From Archaeoglobus sp. (GTDB taxonomy: Archaea > Halobacteriota > Archaeoglobi > Archaeoglobales > Archaeoglobaceae): a stretch of DNA of 52,985 bases. Both the position numbers and the translations under genes were made by a program. Numbering within the stretch: position 1 is the first letter of the stretch; every line of letters starts with the position of its first letter. Below are positions 26,421 through 34,801 of the stretch, piece after piece. The stretch lies in contig NZ_JACDNT010000013.1 of assembly GCF_017656475.1 (NCBI RefSeq), positions 1 through 52,985 of the forward strand, in the 5' to 3' direction. Under the pieces are notes generated by a model, which worked only from the letters and a program-made list of their open reading frames with translations, ran no database searches and was not told the DNA's origin.

Positions 26421-27618
26421 AATCTTCTATAAAGGAGAGTTCATAGAGGCTGGGATAGAGGTAGAAGATGGCAGAATAAAGAAAATCGGAAAGCTTGTTG
26501 AGGGCAAGAGGGTTAAAGGAGTTATACTTCCCGCAGGTATAGACGTTCACGTTCATCTAAGGGATTTCGCCGAGAAGAGAAAGGAAACGATTGAAACTGG
26601 CACTTTATCAGCCCTTCATGGTGGCGTCTGCTTGGTAGTTGACCAGCCCAACACCAAACCACCGGTGGATAACGTAAAAACCTACTTTCAGAGGATGGAA
26701 AAGGCAAAAAAATCTGCCTATGTGGATTACTCCCTGAATCTCGCCCTGACAAACTCCAACCACGAAAAGCTCGGAGACATAATCAGAAAAATTTCGGAGA
26801 AGTATTTTATCCCGGCTGTAGGGGAGATCTTTATCCAGCACGACAGCGAGGATTTGCAGATAGACTACGAAACACTTCGGAAGGTTTACGGAAGGTTTGA
26901 AGGTGTTGTCTTCACAGTGCATGCCGAAGACCCGGCATACGTTGCAAAGGGCACACCAAACTTCGTCTTCAGAAGGAGAGAGGCTGAAGTTCTGGCCGTT
27001 GAAAAGCTTGTTGAGATTGGTAACTTTCACTTTTGCCATATCTCTACCAGAGATTCCGCGAAGGAGATAATGAACAGCAATTCCACTTATGAAGTTACCC
27101 CGCATCACATGCTCCTCAGCGTTAACGACTACGGAAGGCTCGGAAAATTGGTAAACGTTAACCCACCTTTGAGGGAAAAAGAGGATGTGGATTGGCTACT
27201 CAGGAATTTTCACCGGGTTGACGTATTAGCCTCTGACCACGCCCCACATACACTAGAAGACAAGGAGTTGGGTGCCCCGGGATTTCCTGGAGTTGAGACG
27301 ATGTATCCTCTTTTCGTAAACATGGCCTCGAAGGGCTACATATCCTTCAAATCTCTTGTCGAGAGAGTCGCATCAAACCCGGCAAGAATTTTCGGATTTA
27401 AGGGATACGGGGAAATTAAAACCGGTAACTTTGCAAATTTTGCGGTTTTTGACCTCAAAAATGTTAAAGAGGTTAAGGGTGAGGAGCTTCACTCAAAGTG
27501 TGGCTGGACTCCTTTTGAGGGGTTTGAAGCAATATTTCCTGAGAAAGTTTACCTGAGAGGTGAAGAAGTGCTTGAGAGTTGTTTGAAAGCAGGAAATATT
27601 CTGAAAAATAGGGCTTGA
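26407..27618 (+). CDS. pyrC: Dihydroorotase
   Basis: The protein has 403 residues. Metal motif IDVHVHLRDFAEKRKETIET with H-x-H, a later HAEDP, FHFCHIST and the LASDHAPHTLEDKE loop with catalytic Asp are all visible; FPGVETMYPLFV follows. It closes carbamoyl-aspartate to dihydroorotate, the step after pyrBI at 21159-22513. The start overlaps the MoCF gene, so they are probably co-transcribed. Confidence 0.93.
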   Translation: MIVGKIFYKGEFIEAGIEVEDGRIKKIGKLVEGKRVKGVILPAGIDVHVHLRDFAEKRKETIETGTLSALHGGVCLVVDQPNTKPPVDNVKTYFQRMEKAKKSAYVDYSLNLALTNSNHEKLGDIIRKISEKYFIPAVGEIFIQHDSEDLQIDYETLRKVYGRFEGVVFTVHAEDPAYVAKGTPNFVFRRREAEVLAVEKLVEIGNFHFCHISTRDSAKEIMNSNSTYEVTPHHMLLSVNDYGRLGKLVNVNPPLREKEDVDWLLRNFHRVDVLASDHAPHTLEDKELGAPGFPGVETMYPLFVNMASKGYISFKSLVERVASNPARIFGFKGYGEIKTGNFANFAVFDLKNVKEVKGEELHSKCGWTPFEGFEAIFPEKVYLRGEEVLESCLKAGNILKNRA

Positions 27619-27668
27619 GAAAATTAGGCCCAATTTCAAAAGTGTAAGAAAGTTTTTTTAAGGTGTAA

Positions 27669-27682
27669 ATTACAATTGTAAT
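27669..27682. promoter_or_regulatory. 14-base palindrome directly before the CheY-like gene
   Basis: ATTACAATTGTAAT is a perfect palindrome one base before the ATG at 27684. A TTTTTTTAAGG TATA-like element lies about 25 bases before it, so the palindrome covers the transcription start. A protein bound here would block transcription or, as RNA, translation. Confidence 0.5.
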
Positions 27683-27683
27683 A

Positions 27684-28049
27684 ATGGTAATACCAAGAGT
27701 TCTAATTGTCGATGATGATGACAGCATAAGGGAAATAGTGAAAATTATGCTTAAGGATTACGAGATCATTGAAGCGTCCAACGGTGAAGAGGCTGTCAAA
27801 GCATACAGGATTTTCAAACCAGATATTGTTTTAATGGACATCTCAATGCCCAGAATGGACGGTGTTGAAGCAACCAAAGAAATACTAAAAATAGACCCCA
27901 ATGCCAAAATAGTAGGTTTGACAGCATTTGCGAGAAGCAGGGGTAAGGAAATGATTGAAAACGGTGCCTTAGAGGTTGTGGAGAAACCTTTTACGAGAAA
28001 AACGCTAATAGGTCTGATTGACAAGTATGTAGCAAAAGCGGTCGCATAA
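27684..28049 (+). CDS. Stand-alone CheY-like response regulator
   Basis: The protein is a single receiver domain of 121 residues. Acidic pocket D10-D13 (VDDDDS), phospho-acceptor D52 (VLMDISMPRMDG), switch T80 (VGLTAFA) and K101 (EKPFTRK) are all present. There is no output domain and no kinase gene within the window, so its partner is elsewhere. The alpha4-beta5 face does not tell whether it serves chemotaxis or another pathway. Confidence 0.93.
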   Translation: MVIPRVLIVDDDDSIREIVKIMLKDYEIIEASNGEEAVKAYRIFKPDIVLMDISMPRMDGVEATKEILKIDPNAKIVGLTAFARSRGKEMIENGALEVVEKPFTRKTLIGLIDKYVAKAVA

Positions 28050-28113
28050 AAAATTTTTGACGTTTAAAATTTATACCAAAAGCTTATTACACGTTTAAGT
28101 TTACAACAAGTGT

Positions 28114-28647
28114 ATGGAAATAAAGGAATTGTCGCCTTGCATAGCTGACCCAAAAAAGCTGAGAGTAATTGGAAGGGTGGATGGTAACTTTCCGGCAGTG
28201 ATGCCATATCTCACAAGGTTGATTCCGAACGCGAGCTACAACGAGAAGAGGGGTTGGATATCATTCAAGAAGGGGCAAAGGATAATAACGATACATGAAG
28301 ACGGTTTCGTGGCGATGACGCAGATAAAGGACGAGGACGAGGCAAAAAGAATTCTGAACGAAATTGAGCAAAAGGCTAAGGAGGCCTGGATGAGAAAGGC
28401 TGAGATAGACCTCTCAAAACCTCTTGAAAAAACGGTTGTGAGTCCCTTTGACGTTTACAACTACCTGCCAAAAACGAACTGCGGGATGTGTGGAGAGCAA
28501 ACATGCATGGCTTTCGCCGTAAAGCTGCTCAATGGTGAAGTTGACATCAAAGCCTGCAAACCACTGTTTGAAAATGAAAAATATACTGGGCTGAGAGAGA
28601 CGCTTATAGGTATGCTTGTTGCCGCTGGGTATGATTTAGAGCTTTAG
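28114..28647 (+). CDS. Small protein with a C-terminal 4Fe-4S (CdhD/AcsC-N-like) domain
   Basis: The protein has 177 residues. The N-terminal 100 residues, MEIKELSPCIADPKKLRVIG, with an ITIHEDGFVAMTQIKDEDEA line, are not recognised. From about 122 comes TNCGMCGEQTCMAFAVKLLN, i.e. C-x2-C-x4-C-x16-C, the 4Fe-4S domain found at the front of the corrinoid Fe-S subunit (CdhD/AcsC/RnfB-like). No corrinoid domain follows, so it is a free-standing cluster carrier, perhaps an electron donor to a corrinoid enzyme. Confidence 0.82.
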   Translation: MEIKELSPCIADPKKLRVIGRVDGNFPAVMPYLTRLIPNASYNEKRGWISFKKGQRIITIHEDGFVAMTQIKDEDEAKRILNEIEQKAKEAWMRKAEIDLSKPLEKTVVSPFDVYNYLPKTNCGMCGEQTCMAFAVKLLNGEVDIKACKPLFENEKYTGLRETLIGMLVAAGYDLEL

Positions 28648-28679
28648 TTCTCTTTGCGTAGTGATTTTTAAGCACCTCT

Positions 28680-29338
28680 ACGAGCAAATCATAGAGTGCG
28701 GCCTTTCTAAAGAGTTTACCAAGTTTTCCCTCAGAGCAGAGAAAAAATTTGCAAAGCCATGTAGAGCAACCTCATGAAGTACGTTTTCTCATAGCTTCCA
28801 GGGTCTTCAACGCATAAAGAAAGAATTCTGGCCGAGATTATCGCCTTGGATATACCCTCTCCCCTGTCCGCAAGCCCGGCAGGCGTCTCAAATAAGCACT
28901 ACCGAACTCTGTAAAGCCTTAAGAAGGCTCTGTTGAAGTAGCATCCCAGTGGTGCTGCTGTGAGACTTTTAGCCCTCAAATTCTGACTTTCAAGAAATTT
29001 GTCAGGAGAGCTTCTCAGTCTTTCTGCCCCCTATCCACTGCAATCGCAGCCATTTTCTGCTCCATCTCAGGTCTGCTTACTATCTGCAAAGCTTTGCCGT
29101 CAGCCTCGAACTCGTCTACAAAAGAAAAGTTTTCATCAAACAGTTTTACATAAACCTCCTTTACCGCTCTGCCTTTAACGTAGGGCTTAATTACCGTTAA
29201 GTTGATCAGCCCTCAGCACATTTCAAAGGCAATATCCAATTTCAGTATGCCCTTCATAAACCGTAACATTGTGATTTGTGGCCAAATTATGGCGCACTCC
29301 AGACCTGCAACACTTCCACCTATGATGCAGACCTTCAC
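28680..29338 (-). pseudogene. Badly decayed FAD-dependent oxidoreductase (geranylgeranyl-reductase-like)
   Basis: The region 28648-29453 has no long ORF but its minus strand keeps a gene. GTG at 29338 reads VKVCIIGGSVAGLECAI, an FAD-binding G-G-x-x-A-G motif. A frameshift follows; the next frame reads NLATNHNVTVYEGHTEIGY. After more indels and a TGA come GLINLTVIKPYVKGRAVKEV, FSFVDEFEADGKALQIVSRP and EMEQKMAA, then ADRGEGISKAIISARILSLC, matching the G-x-x-x-x-GEGI line of the geranylgeranyl reductase family. At least four disruptions are needed. The 3' limit near 28680 is approximate. Once it would have been about 220-380 residues; it is non-functional. Confidence 0.78.
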
Positions 29339-29411
29339 GGCATATTGTTGATTTTTTAACTTTTAATTCTAGTTGATTTAACGCTAAACAACAAATGTTA
29401 AGTTACACCAA

Positions 29412-29450
29412 AAAATTTATAAGATTTGATATGTCAGCTCAATGTGAGGT
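29412..29450 (+). promoter_or_regulatory. TATA box and ribosome site of the metzincin-like gene
   Basis: AAAATTTATAAG at 29412-29423 is a good archaeal TATA box. GTGAGGT (29444-29450) lies 3-4 bases before the ATG at 29454, so this mRNA has a short leader with a real ribosome site. Confidence 0.5.
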
Positions 29451-29453
29451 AGA

Positions 29454-30587
29454 ATGCAGTATAGATGGATTTTGGGTCTGCTGTTGTGTATATTGTTGGC
29501 AGGTGTCGCTGTAGCCTTCAGTGTAGAATTAAAGACAGAAACAAATGGTGCAAATCTAAAAAAACCCAGCGAACTAACTGCAAGGGAATTGAAGGCCATA
29601 TATAAGAAATACAATGTCTCCGAGAACGATATCAAATTTGCTACCGGAAAGTTGCCCCACTATCTTGAAAGCTACCTACCAGATTCTTACGTGGTAATGG
29701 GCAAATTAGGGCCGAACGGAACTGTTGAGGAATGGATTGATGTAAAAGCTGCTGATCACTTCCGAGAACTCGGTATTAGGGTGTTAAATGCTTCAGAATT
29801 CTTGGCTATAAGGGAAGAGGCAAGAAAAGCTTACATCGAAAAATACGGTGTTGACCCGCACAACCCAAAAGTCGTCTTAGTAGAGGGTGTTCCTATTCCG
29901 AAAGAATATGTCAGGAAATTGGCTGAGAAATATGCTGGAAGGTATTTAGATGGTGGACTTTCCCAAGACTTTGCAGATCAACAACTCAAAATAACAAGCT
30001 CCGAAGCAACAGCAACAGGCCCTCAGATTAAAAATGGAGCTTTGTATTTATGGATAGTTGAAGCCACTGGGAGCGAGCGGCCAACGAATGAAGATTACTT
30101 CGATGCTACTCTGGATGCATATGGTAGATTCCAAGTATTTAACAGTGGTGCGAGTCTAAACTGGTATTTCATAAATTACTGGGATGCAAGCGATGTGACT
30201 AGTGGAAAGCTTAAAGATTATCTTGAAGACTTAAAACAAGATATGGGGAGTTGGAGGAGCTGGTACAATGATGGTGACCCACAAAACGATATAATGATAG
30301 GATGGATAAAGTCTGCTGACGACAGGTATTGTGGTTATGCATATATAAACGGATATTACAGCGTGGGTGTAACAGAAAGCGGACACTATACATGCTGGCT
30401 CATTCCTCTGAATCTCGTGGCTCAACATGAGATCTCCCACAACTTCAATGCTAAGGACAGTACTTCCTGCTGGGAACATGATCGTTGTATCATGAACTAC
30501 TGCTGGGTCACGTTGGGCGTAGACACATGGTGCGATTCCTGCTGGAACAGAATAAATGTTAACATTAACGGAATAAGCGATGAGTGA
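29454..30587 (+). CDS. Exported metzincin-like zinc metalloprotease (377 aa)
   Basis: A signal peptide (IYWILG-type core ILGLLLCILLAGVAVA) spans about residues 5-21. The N-terminal region to about 150 is charged and helical, perhaps a propeptide. Near the C-terminus AQHEISHNFNAKD gives H325-E326-x2-H329-x5-D335, the HExxHxxxxxD zinc site of metzincins with Asp as third ligand, and RCIMNYC around M347 is a typical Met-turn. Seven cysteines in the last 65 residues suggest disulfides outside the cell. Family assignment beyond metzincin is not possible. It overlaps the next gene. Confidence 0.82.
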   Translation: MQYRWILGLLLCILLAGVAVAFSVELKTETNGANLKKPSELTARELKAIYKKYNVSENDIKFATGKLPHYLESYLPDSYVVMGKLGPNGTVEEWIDVKAADHFRELGIRVLNASEFLAIREEARKAYIEKYGVDPHNPKVVLVEGVPIPKEYVRKLAEKYAGRYLDGGLSQDFADQQLKITSSEATATGPQIKNGALYLWIVEATGSERPTNEDYFDATLDAYGRFQVFNSGASLNWYFINYWDASDVTSGKLKDYLEDLKQDMGSWRSWYNDGDPQNDIMIGWIKSADDRYCGYAYINGYYSVGVTESGHYTCWLIPLNLVAQHEISHNFNAKDSTSCWEHDRCIMNYCWVTLGVDTWCDSCWNRINVNINGISDE

Positions 30588-30963
30588 GAGCATGAAGAAA
30601 AAACACATAATCCTAATACTTTTAATTTTGATACTCGCACCAGTGGCTTTCTTACTGCTGTCTCTGGCAACTTGGGACTTGGCAATGACATTTCAGGTTA
30701 CGAAGCTCACATCACCTCCAAAAAGCTACTTCGAAATTACCGAAGAGGATTTTCAAAAGTTTCCGGTTCTGAAGGACATAATGGAAGACCTTGAAAGCCT
30801 CTCTCCCGGAGAGGGGATGAGCTACGAGCTTGACCTTAAAACGGGGAATGAACTTCACAGTTACCTGACGAAGAAGCAGTCTGAAGTTGGAAGCTGCAGT
30901 AGCCACACTTATTGCTTCAAGTACGGTAATAGCTACTACGGTGCGAACATGGCTACTCCATAG
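30580..30963 (+). CDS. Small membrane-anchored extracellular protein (127 aa)
   Basis: A basic start KKKHIILILLILILAPVAFL forms one N-terminal helix that anchors about 95 outward residues. The outer part is acidic and ends with a cysteine pair (GSCSSHTYCFKYGNSYYGAN). No known domain. The start overlaps the protease gene by 8 bases, with a second Met at 30592; the close coupling suggests it works with the protease, as inhibitor, substrate or anchor. Confidence 0.7.
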   Translation: MSESMKKKHIILILLILILAPVAFLLLSLATWDLAMTFQVTKLTSPPKSYFEITEEDFQKFPVLKDIMEDLESLSPGEGMSYELDLKTGNELHSYLTKKQSEVGSCSSHTYCFKYGNSYYGANMATP

Positions 30964-31038
30964 ATTGCGGATTAAAACTTCACACACTAGGCACTCCACA
31001 ACCTAAAAAATTTTAACCTCAACTCCAAGCAAGAACCA

Positions 31039-32682
31039 ATGCCAGTTGTCACGCTATACTGGGACGAACTTGAAAGGCTAACCGGGGCTGACAGAGAAAC
31101 CATACTGAAACGCCTCCCGATGCTCGGATGCGACATTGAGAGAGTTGAAGATGATCACGTTGATGTAGAGTTCTTCCCCAATCGTCCCGATCTCTACAGT
31201 GTTGAGGGGGTTGCGAGAGCTTTAAGGGGCTTTCTGGGCATTGAGAAGGGGCTTAAAAGCTACTCCACGGTAAAAGGTGACTGGAAGATTACCGTTGAAG
31301 AGAGTGTGCTTTCCGTAAGGCCTAGAATAGTCGGATGCGTTGTTAAAGGCATTGAAATGACCGACGAAGTCATCAGAAGCCTAATGGAAGTTCAGGAAGA
31401 CTTGCACTGGACCATAGGAAGGAACAGGAGGAAGATGGCCATCGGTGTTCATGATCTGAGCAAGGTTTACTTCCCACTCCGCTACACGGCCGTGGATGCC
31501 AGCTTCTCATTCATCCCTCTCGACTTTGACAGGAAGATGACGGTTGCAGAAATTCTGGAAAAGCATCCAAAGGGCAAAGCATACTCCTTCATTCTCGAGG
31601 GAAAGGACAGGTATCCGATGATTATTGACTCAAAGAATGAAGTCATCTCCTTCCCACCAATAATAAACGCCGAAAAAACGAGAGTGACTGAGAACACAAG
31701 AGACCTCTTTATTGACGTTACAGGTTTCGACGAGAACGTGGATAGAGCGATAGCGATTCTTGCCTGCATGCTTGCGGACAGAGGGGGGAGAATTGAGAGT
31801 GTTGAGGTTATTTACCCAGACAGGAGGGAGATTGCACCCAATCTGGACGTAAGATTTATGGAACTGGATATCGAAGAGGTCAACTCCCTGCTCGGTTTGA
31901 GTTTGTCTCCTGACGAGATTAAGGATGCCCTCGAAAAGATGAGATTTTCCTGCGAGGTTTTGGACGACAAGTTAAAGGTGGGGATACCGCCCTACAGGGC
32001 GGATATAATGCACGAGTGGGATGTGATAGAGGATGTGGCCATAGGTTACGGCTACGAGAACATAACTCCCGAAATTCCCCCAACGCTCACCTTCGGCAAA
32101 ACCCATCCTTGGAACGATCTGAGGAGTCTGGCTAAGGAGATAATGATTGGTCTTGGATTTACGGAGGTCATAACGTTCACTCTGACGAACGAGGCTGTGA
32201 TGTACGAAAAGATGAGGAGGAAGGGAGAACCATGGAAGGATTACGTGCCAGTGATGCACCCCCTCACAACCGAACACACAATTTTAAGAACCTCACTGCT
32301 TCCAAAGCTCCTCGAGCTTCTATCCTATAACAAGCACCACGAGATGCCACAGATGGTGTTTGAGGTTGGGGATGTGGTTGTAAATACCAAGAACAGGCTC
32401 CATCTTGCCGCCTGCATAACTCACTCAAGAGCAAACTTCTCCGAGATAAGGAGCTACGTTCAGGCGGTGATGAGAGAGTTTGATTTATCCTGGGAGGTCA
32501 GAGAGTCGGATGATGATGCCTTTATAGATGGCAGAAGGGGCGAGATAGTTGTGAATGACAAGAGCGTTGGTGTTTTCGGAGAAATTCACCCTGAAGTCCT
32601 TGAAGCATTTGAGCTGACCATGCCCGTCTCCGCTTTTGAGCTGGACCTCAGCAGCATATTTGACACGGGAGAGCTGCTATGA
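31039..32682 (+). CDS. pheT: Phenylalanine-tRNA ligase beta subunit
   Basis: The protein has 547 residues, the archaeal length. It begins [20 protein letters not shown] (B1 domain); [20 protein letters not shown] and [20 protein letters not shown] are conserved lines; the catalytic-like end has FEVGDVV and [16 protein letters not shown]. It forms the alpha2-beta2 enzyme with PheS, which is not in the window. It overlaps apgM by 4 bases. Confidence 0.96.
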   Translation: MPVVTLYWDELERLTGADRETILKRLPMLGCDIERVEDDHVDVEFFPNRPDLYSVEGVARALRGFLGIEKGLKSYSTVKGDWKITVEESVLSVRPRIVGCVVKGIEMTDEVIRSLMEVQEDLHWTIGRNRRKMAIGVHDLSKVYFPLRYTAVDASFSFIPLDFDRKMTVAEILEKHPKGKAYSFILEGKDRYPMIIDSKNEVISFPPIINAEKTRVTENTRDLFIDVTGFDENVDRAIAILACMLADRGGRIESVEVIYPDRREIAPNLDVRFMELDIEEVNSLLGLSLSPDEIKDALEKMRFSCEVLDDKLKVGIPPYRADIMHEWDVIEDVAIGYGYENITPEIPPTLTFGKTHPWNDLRSLAKEIMIGLGFTEVITFTLTNEAVMYEKMRRKGEPWKDYVPVMHPLTTEHTILRTSLLPKLLELLSYNKHHEMPQMVFEVGDVVVNTKNRLHLAACITHSRANFSEIRSYVQAVMREFDLSWEVRESDDDAFIDGRRGEIVVNDKSVGVFGEIHPEVLEAFELTMPVSAFELDLSSIFDTGELL

Positions 32683-33821
32683 AGTACCTCCTGCTAATTC
32701 CGGACGGAATGGCTGACTGGGAAGTTGAAGAGCTTGACGGCAGAACACCGCTTGAAGTCGCAGACACCGAGAACATGGACTTCATTGCCAAAGAAGGGGC
32801 GTGCGGTATGGCAAAAACGGTTCCAGAGGGCTTTGAACCGGGGAGCGACGTTGCAAACCTCACCATTTTGGGAGTCGACGTGAGAAAATACTACACCGGC
32901 AGGGGCCCGATTGAGGCTTTAGCGAGGGGCGTGAGGGGAGAAATCGTATTTCGCTGCAACCTCGTTAGGGTGGAAAACGGAGTGATGGCCGATTACTCAG
33001 GCGGAAGGATTAGCAATGAGGAGGCAAAGAGGGTCATTGAGGAGCTCAACAGGAAAAAGCCCTACGACTTCGTGGAGTTCCACGCGGGCAAAAGCTACCG
33101 GAATCTGCTTGTTGTCAACAAAAATTTCAAAGACAGCATTAAAACTTTCCCGCCGCACGACATCACGGGAAAAGAGATAGACAGATACCTGCCCTCGGGA
33201 GGTGAGCTTGCAAGTTTGCTGAGGGAGCTTATGGAGTGGTCTGCAGAGATACTGCCCGAAATCACAGAGAAGGCGAACATGATATGGCCGTGGGGTGGAG
33301 GGATGATGCCATCCTTCCCGAACTTTGAGCAGAAATTCGGTGTCAGGGGAGCGATGATTACCGAGGTTGACCTGCTTGAAGGAATTGCGAGGGGCATGGG
33401 TATGGATGTTATTCAGGTTGAGGGCATTACCGGCTACATCGACACCAACTACAGGGGGCTGGTGAGGGAGACTGTGAGGGCGCTGGAGGACTACGACTTC
33501 GTTGTACTGCATACGGAGGGGATTGATGAGGTGAGCCACGAAGGAAATGCGGAACTAAAGGTTAAGGCGATCGAGCTTTACGACAGCAAAATTGTGGGGA
33601 AGCTGCTGAACAAAATCGACCTCGACGAGACAAGGATTTTGCTCCTCCCCGACCATCCAACTCCCGTGAAGGTTAAAACGCATGTTGCTGAACCCGTCCC
33701 CTTCGCTGTTTATGGCAGAGAAAGAGATGAGGTAAAGTATTACAACGAGAAAAGCTGCAGAAAAGGAAAGTACCGACTGCTGGATGGTCTCAGGCTTATG
33801 GATTTGCTGTTAAAAAAATAG
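32679..33821 (+). CDS. apgM: 2,3-bisphosphoglycerate-independent phosphoglycerate mutase, archaeal
   Basis: The protein has 380 residues. [20 protein letters not shown] and the metal/phosphate part [17 protein letters not shown] with the acceptor serine GSDVAN, then [24 protein letters not shown] and [10 protein letters not shown] show the alkaline-phosphatase-fold ApgM group. It interconverts 3- and 2-phosphoglycerate. It is translated with pheT through an ATGA overlap. Confidence 0.94.
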   Translation: MKYLLLIPDGMADWEVEELDGRTPLEVADTENMDFIAKEGACGMAKTVPEGFEPGSDVANLTILGVDVRKYYTGRGPIEALARGVRGEIVFRCNLVRVENGVMADYSGGRISNEEAKRVIEELNRKKPYDFVEFHAGKSYRNLLVVNKNFKDSIKTFPPHDITGKEIDRYLPSGGELASLLRELMEWSAEILPEITEKANMIWPWGGGMMPSFPNFEQKFGVRGAMITEVDLLEGIARGMGMDVIQVEGITGYIDTNYRGLVRETVRALEDYDFVVLHTEGIDEVSHEGNAELKVKAIELYDSKIVGKLLNKIDLDETRILLLPDHPTPVKVKTHVAEPVPFAVYGRERDEVKYYNEKSCRKGKYRLLDGLRLMDLLLKK

Positions 33822-33824
33822 GGG

Positions 33825-34565
33825 TTATTCTTTGGCTAGATAGTTGTACATCCATGCCGCAGCTACTGCTCCAACTATTGGCCCGATGACGTAAATCGGG
33901 AAGTACTGCCAGAGGTTTATTCCCACCAGCGAGTCGCCCAAATATGGGCCGAAAGTTCTTGCGGGGTTTAGCGATGAGCCCGTTATGTTACCGATGGTTA
34001 TGATGATTCCTCCAACAGTAAGACCGATTACCAGACCAGCAAATCCCGGAGGTGCTCTTTCGTCAACCGCAACACCCATAATGACCAGCATCAGCAGAAA
34101 TGTGCCGATCGCTTCTGCCAGTATGGCCTGCCCATAACTTATTCCCGGAAACGGTGCTGTAGCTCCCAGACCACCAATGGTCGCAGCAGCGGGACCAACA
34201 CAGGCGAGGAAAAGCAAGCTACCGAGTGCAGCTCCAATTAACTGTGCGACAATGTAAGGAACAACCTCTCTCCCCGGAAACTTTCCAATGCTCCAGAGGG
34301 CGATTGTGACTGCGGGATTTATGTGAGCTCCGCTTATTCTGCCAAGAGAGTAAATCACGGCAGCAATTGCGAGTGCAAAGGCCATACCCACAGCCAACCA
34401 GTCTCCCAGCCCACCTAGAGCGCCAATGCCTATGTTAAACTCATTCGGCTTGTCAGCACCATTCGCTATCATCAGCGTTATAACAGCAGCACCAGGACCA
34501 AAGAAGACCAAGATGAAAGTTCCTAAAACCTCAGCCGTGAAGCGCTTTGCAAGAGTCATTTTCAC
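33825..34565 (-). CDS. aqpM: Aquaporin AqpM
   Basis: The protein has 246 residues, six helices and two NPA half-helices: GAHINPAVTI (N83-A85) and SSLNPARTFGP (N200-A202, R203). The filter position that is His in most water channels reads Ile (VGGIIITIGN, about 187), as in AqpM of methanogens, which passes water and glycerol and perhaps H2S or CO2. It starts at GTG 34565 overlapping the DUF2180 gene by 4 bases; an ATG two codons later, behind a strong AGGAGG, is an alternative. Confidence 0.95.
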   Translation of the reverse strand: MKMTLAKRFTAEVLGTFILVFFGPGAAVITLMIANGADKPNEFNIGIGALGGLGDWLAVGMAFALAIAAVIYSLGRISGAHINPAVTIALWSIGKFPGREVVPYIVAQLIGAALGSLLFLACVGPAAATIGGLGATAPFPGISYGQAILAEAIGTFLLMLVIMGVAVDERAPPGFAGLVIGLTVGGIIITIGNITGSSLNPARTFGPYLGDSLVGINLWQYFPIYVIGPIVGAVAAAWMYNYLAKE

Positions 34566-34771
34566 TCCTCCTGATAAGCCTCATGACAGATAACACAGAG
34601 AATTCTCGGCACTGTCTTTTTCATCTTCCTTGCCGGGAATGGATAGTCTCCCTTCCAGAGCGGAACCTCTTCTCTGACAAGGTGCTCCATGCAAACTCCC
34701 ATGCCACAAACGATGCAGATAGCAACAGCATCTGTGTCCTTACCCTGCTCCTTGCAGATGTAGCACTTCAT
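34562..34771 (-). CDS. DUF2180-type double zinc-finger protein (69 aa)
   Basis: Four C-x2-C pairs are visible: MKCYICKEQG, ICIVCGMGVC and ILCVICHEAY, with a His in MEHL. The whole protein is a B-box/ribbon-like metal-binding unit. ATG 34771 is chosen because AGGTGAT precedes it by 4 bases; GTG 34780 is possible. It sits between aqpM (overlap) and the DUF2193 gene. DUF2180 is known mostly in methanogens and its role is unknown. Confidence 0.83.
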   Translation of the reverse strand: MKCYICKEQGKDTDAVAICIVCGMGVCMEHLVREEVPLWKGDYPFPARKMKKTVPRILCVICHEAYQEE

Positions 34772-34801
34772 ACATATCACCTAAAAATAAAAAAGAGAAA
34801 A

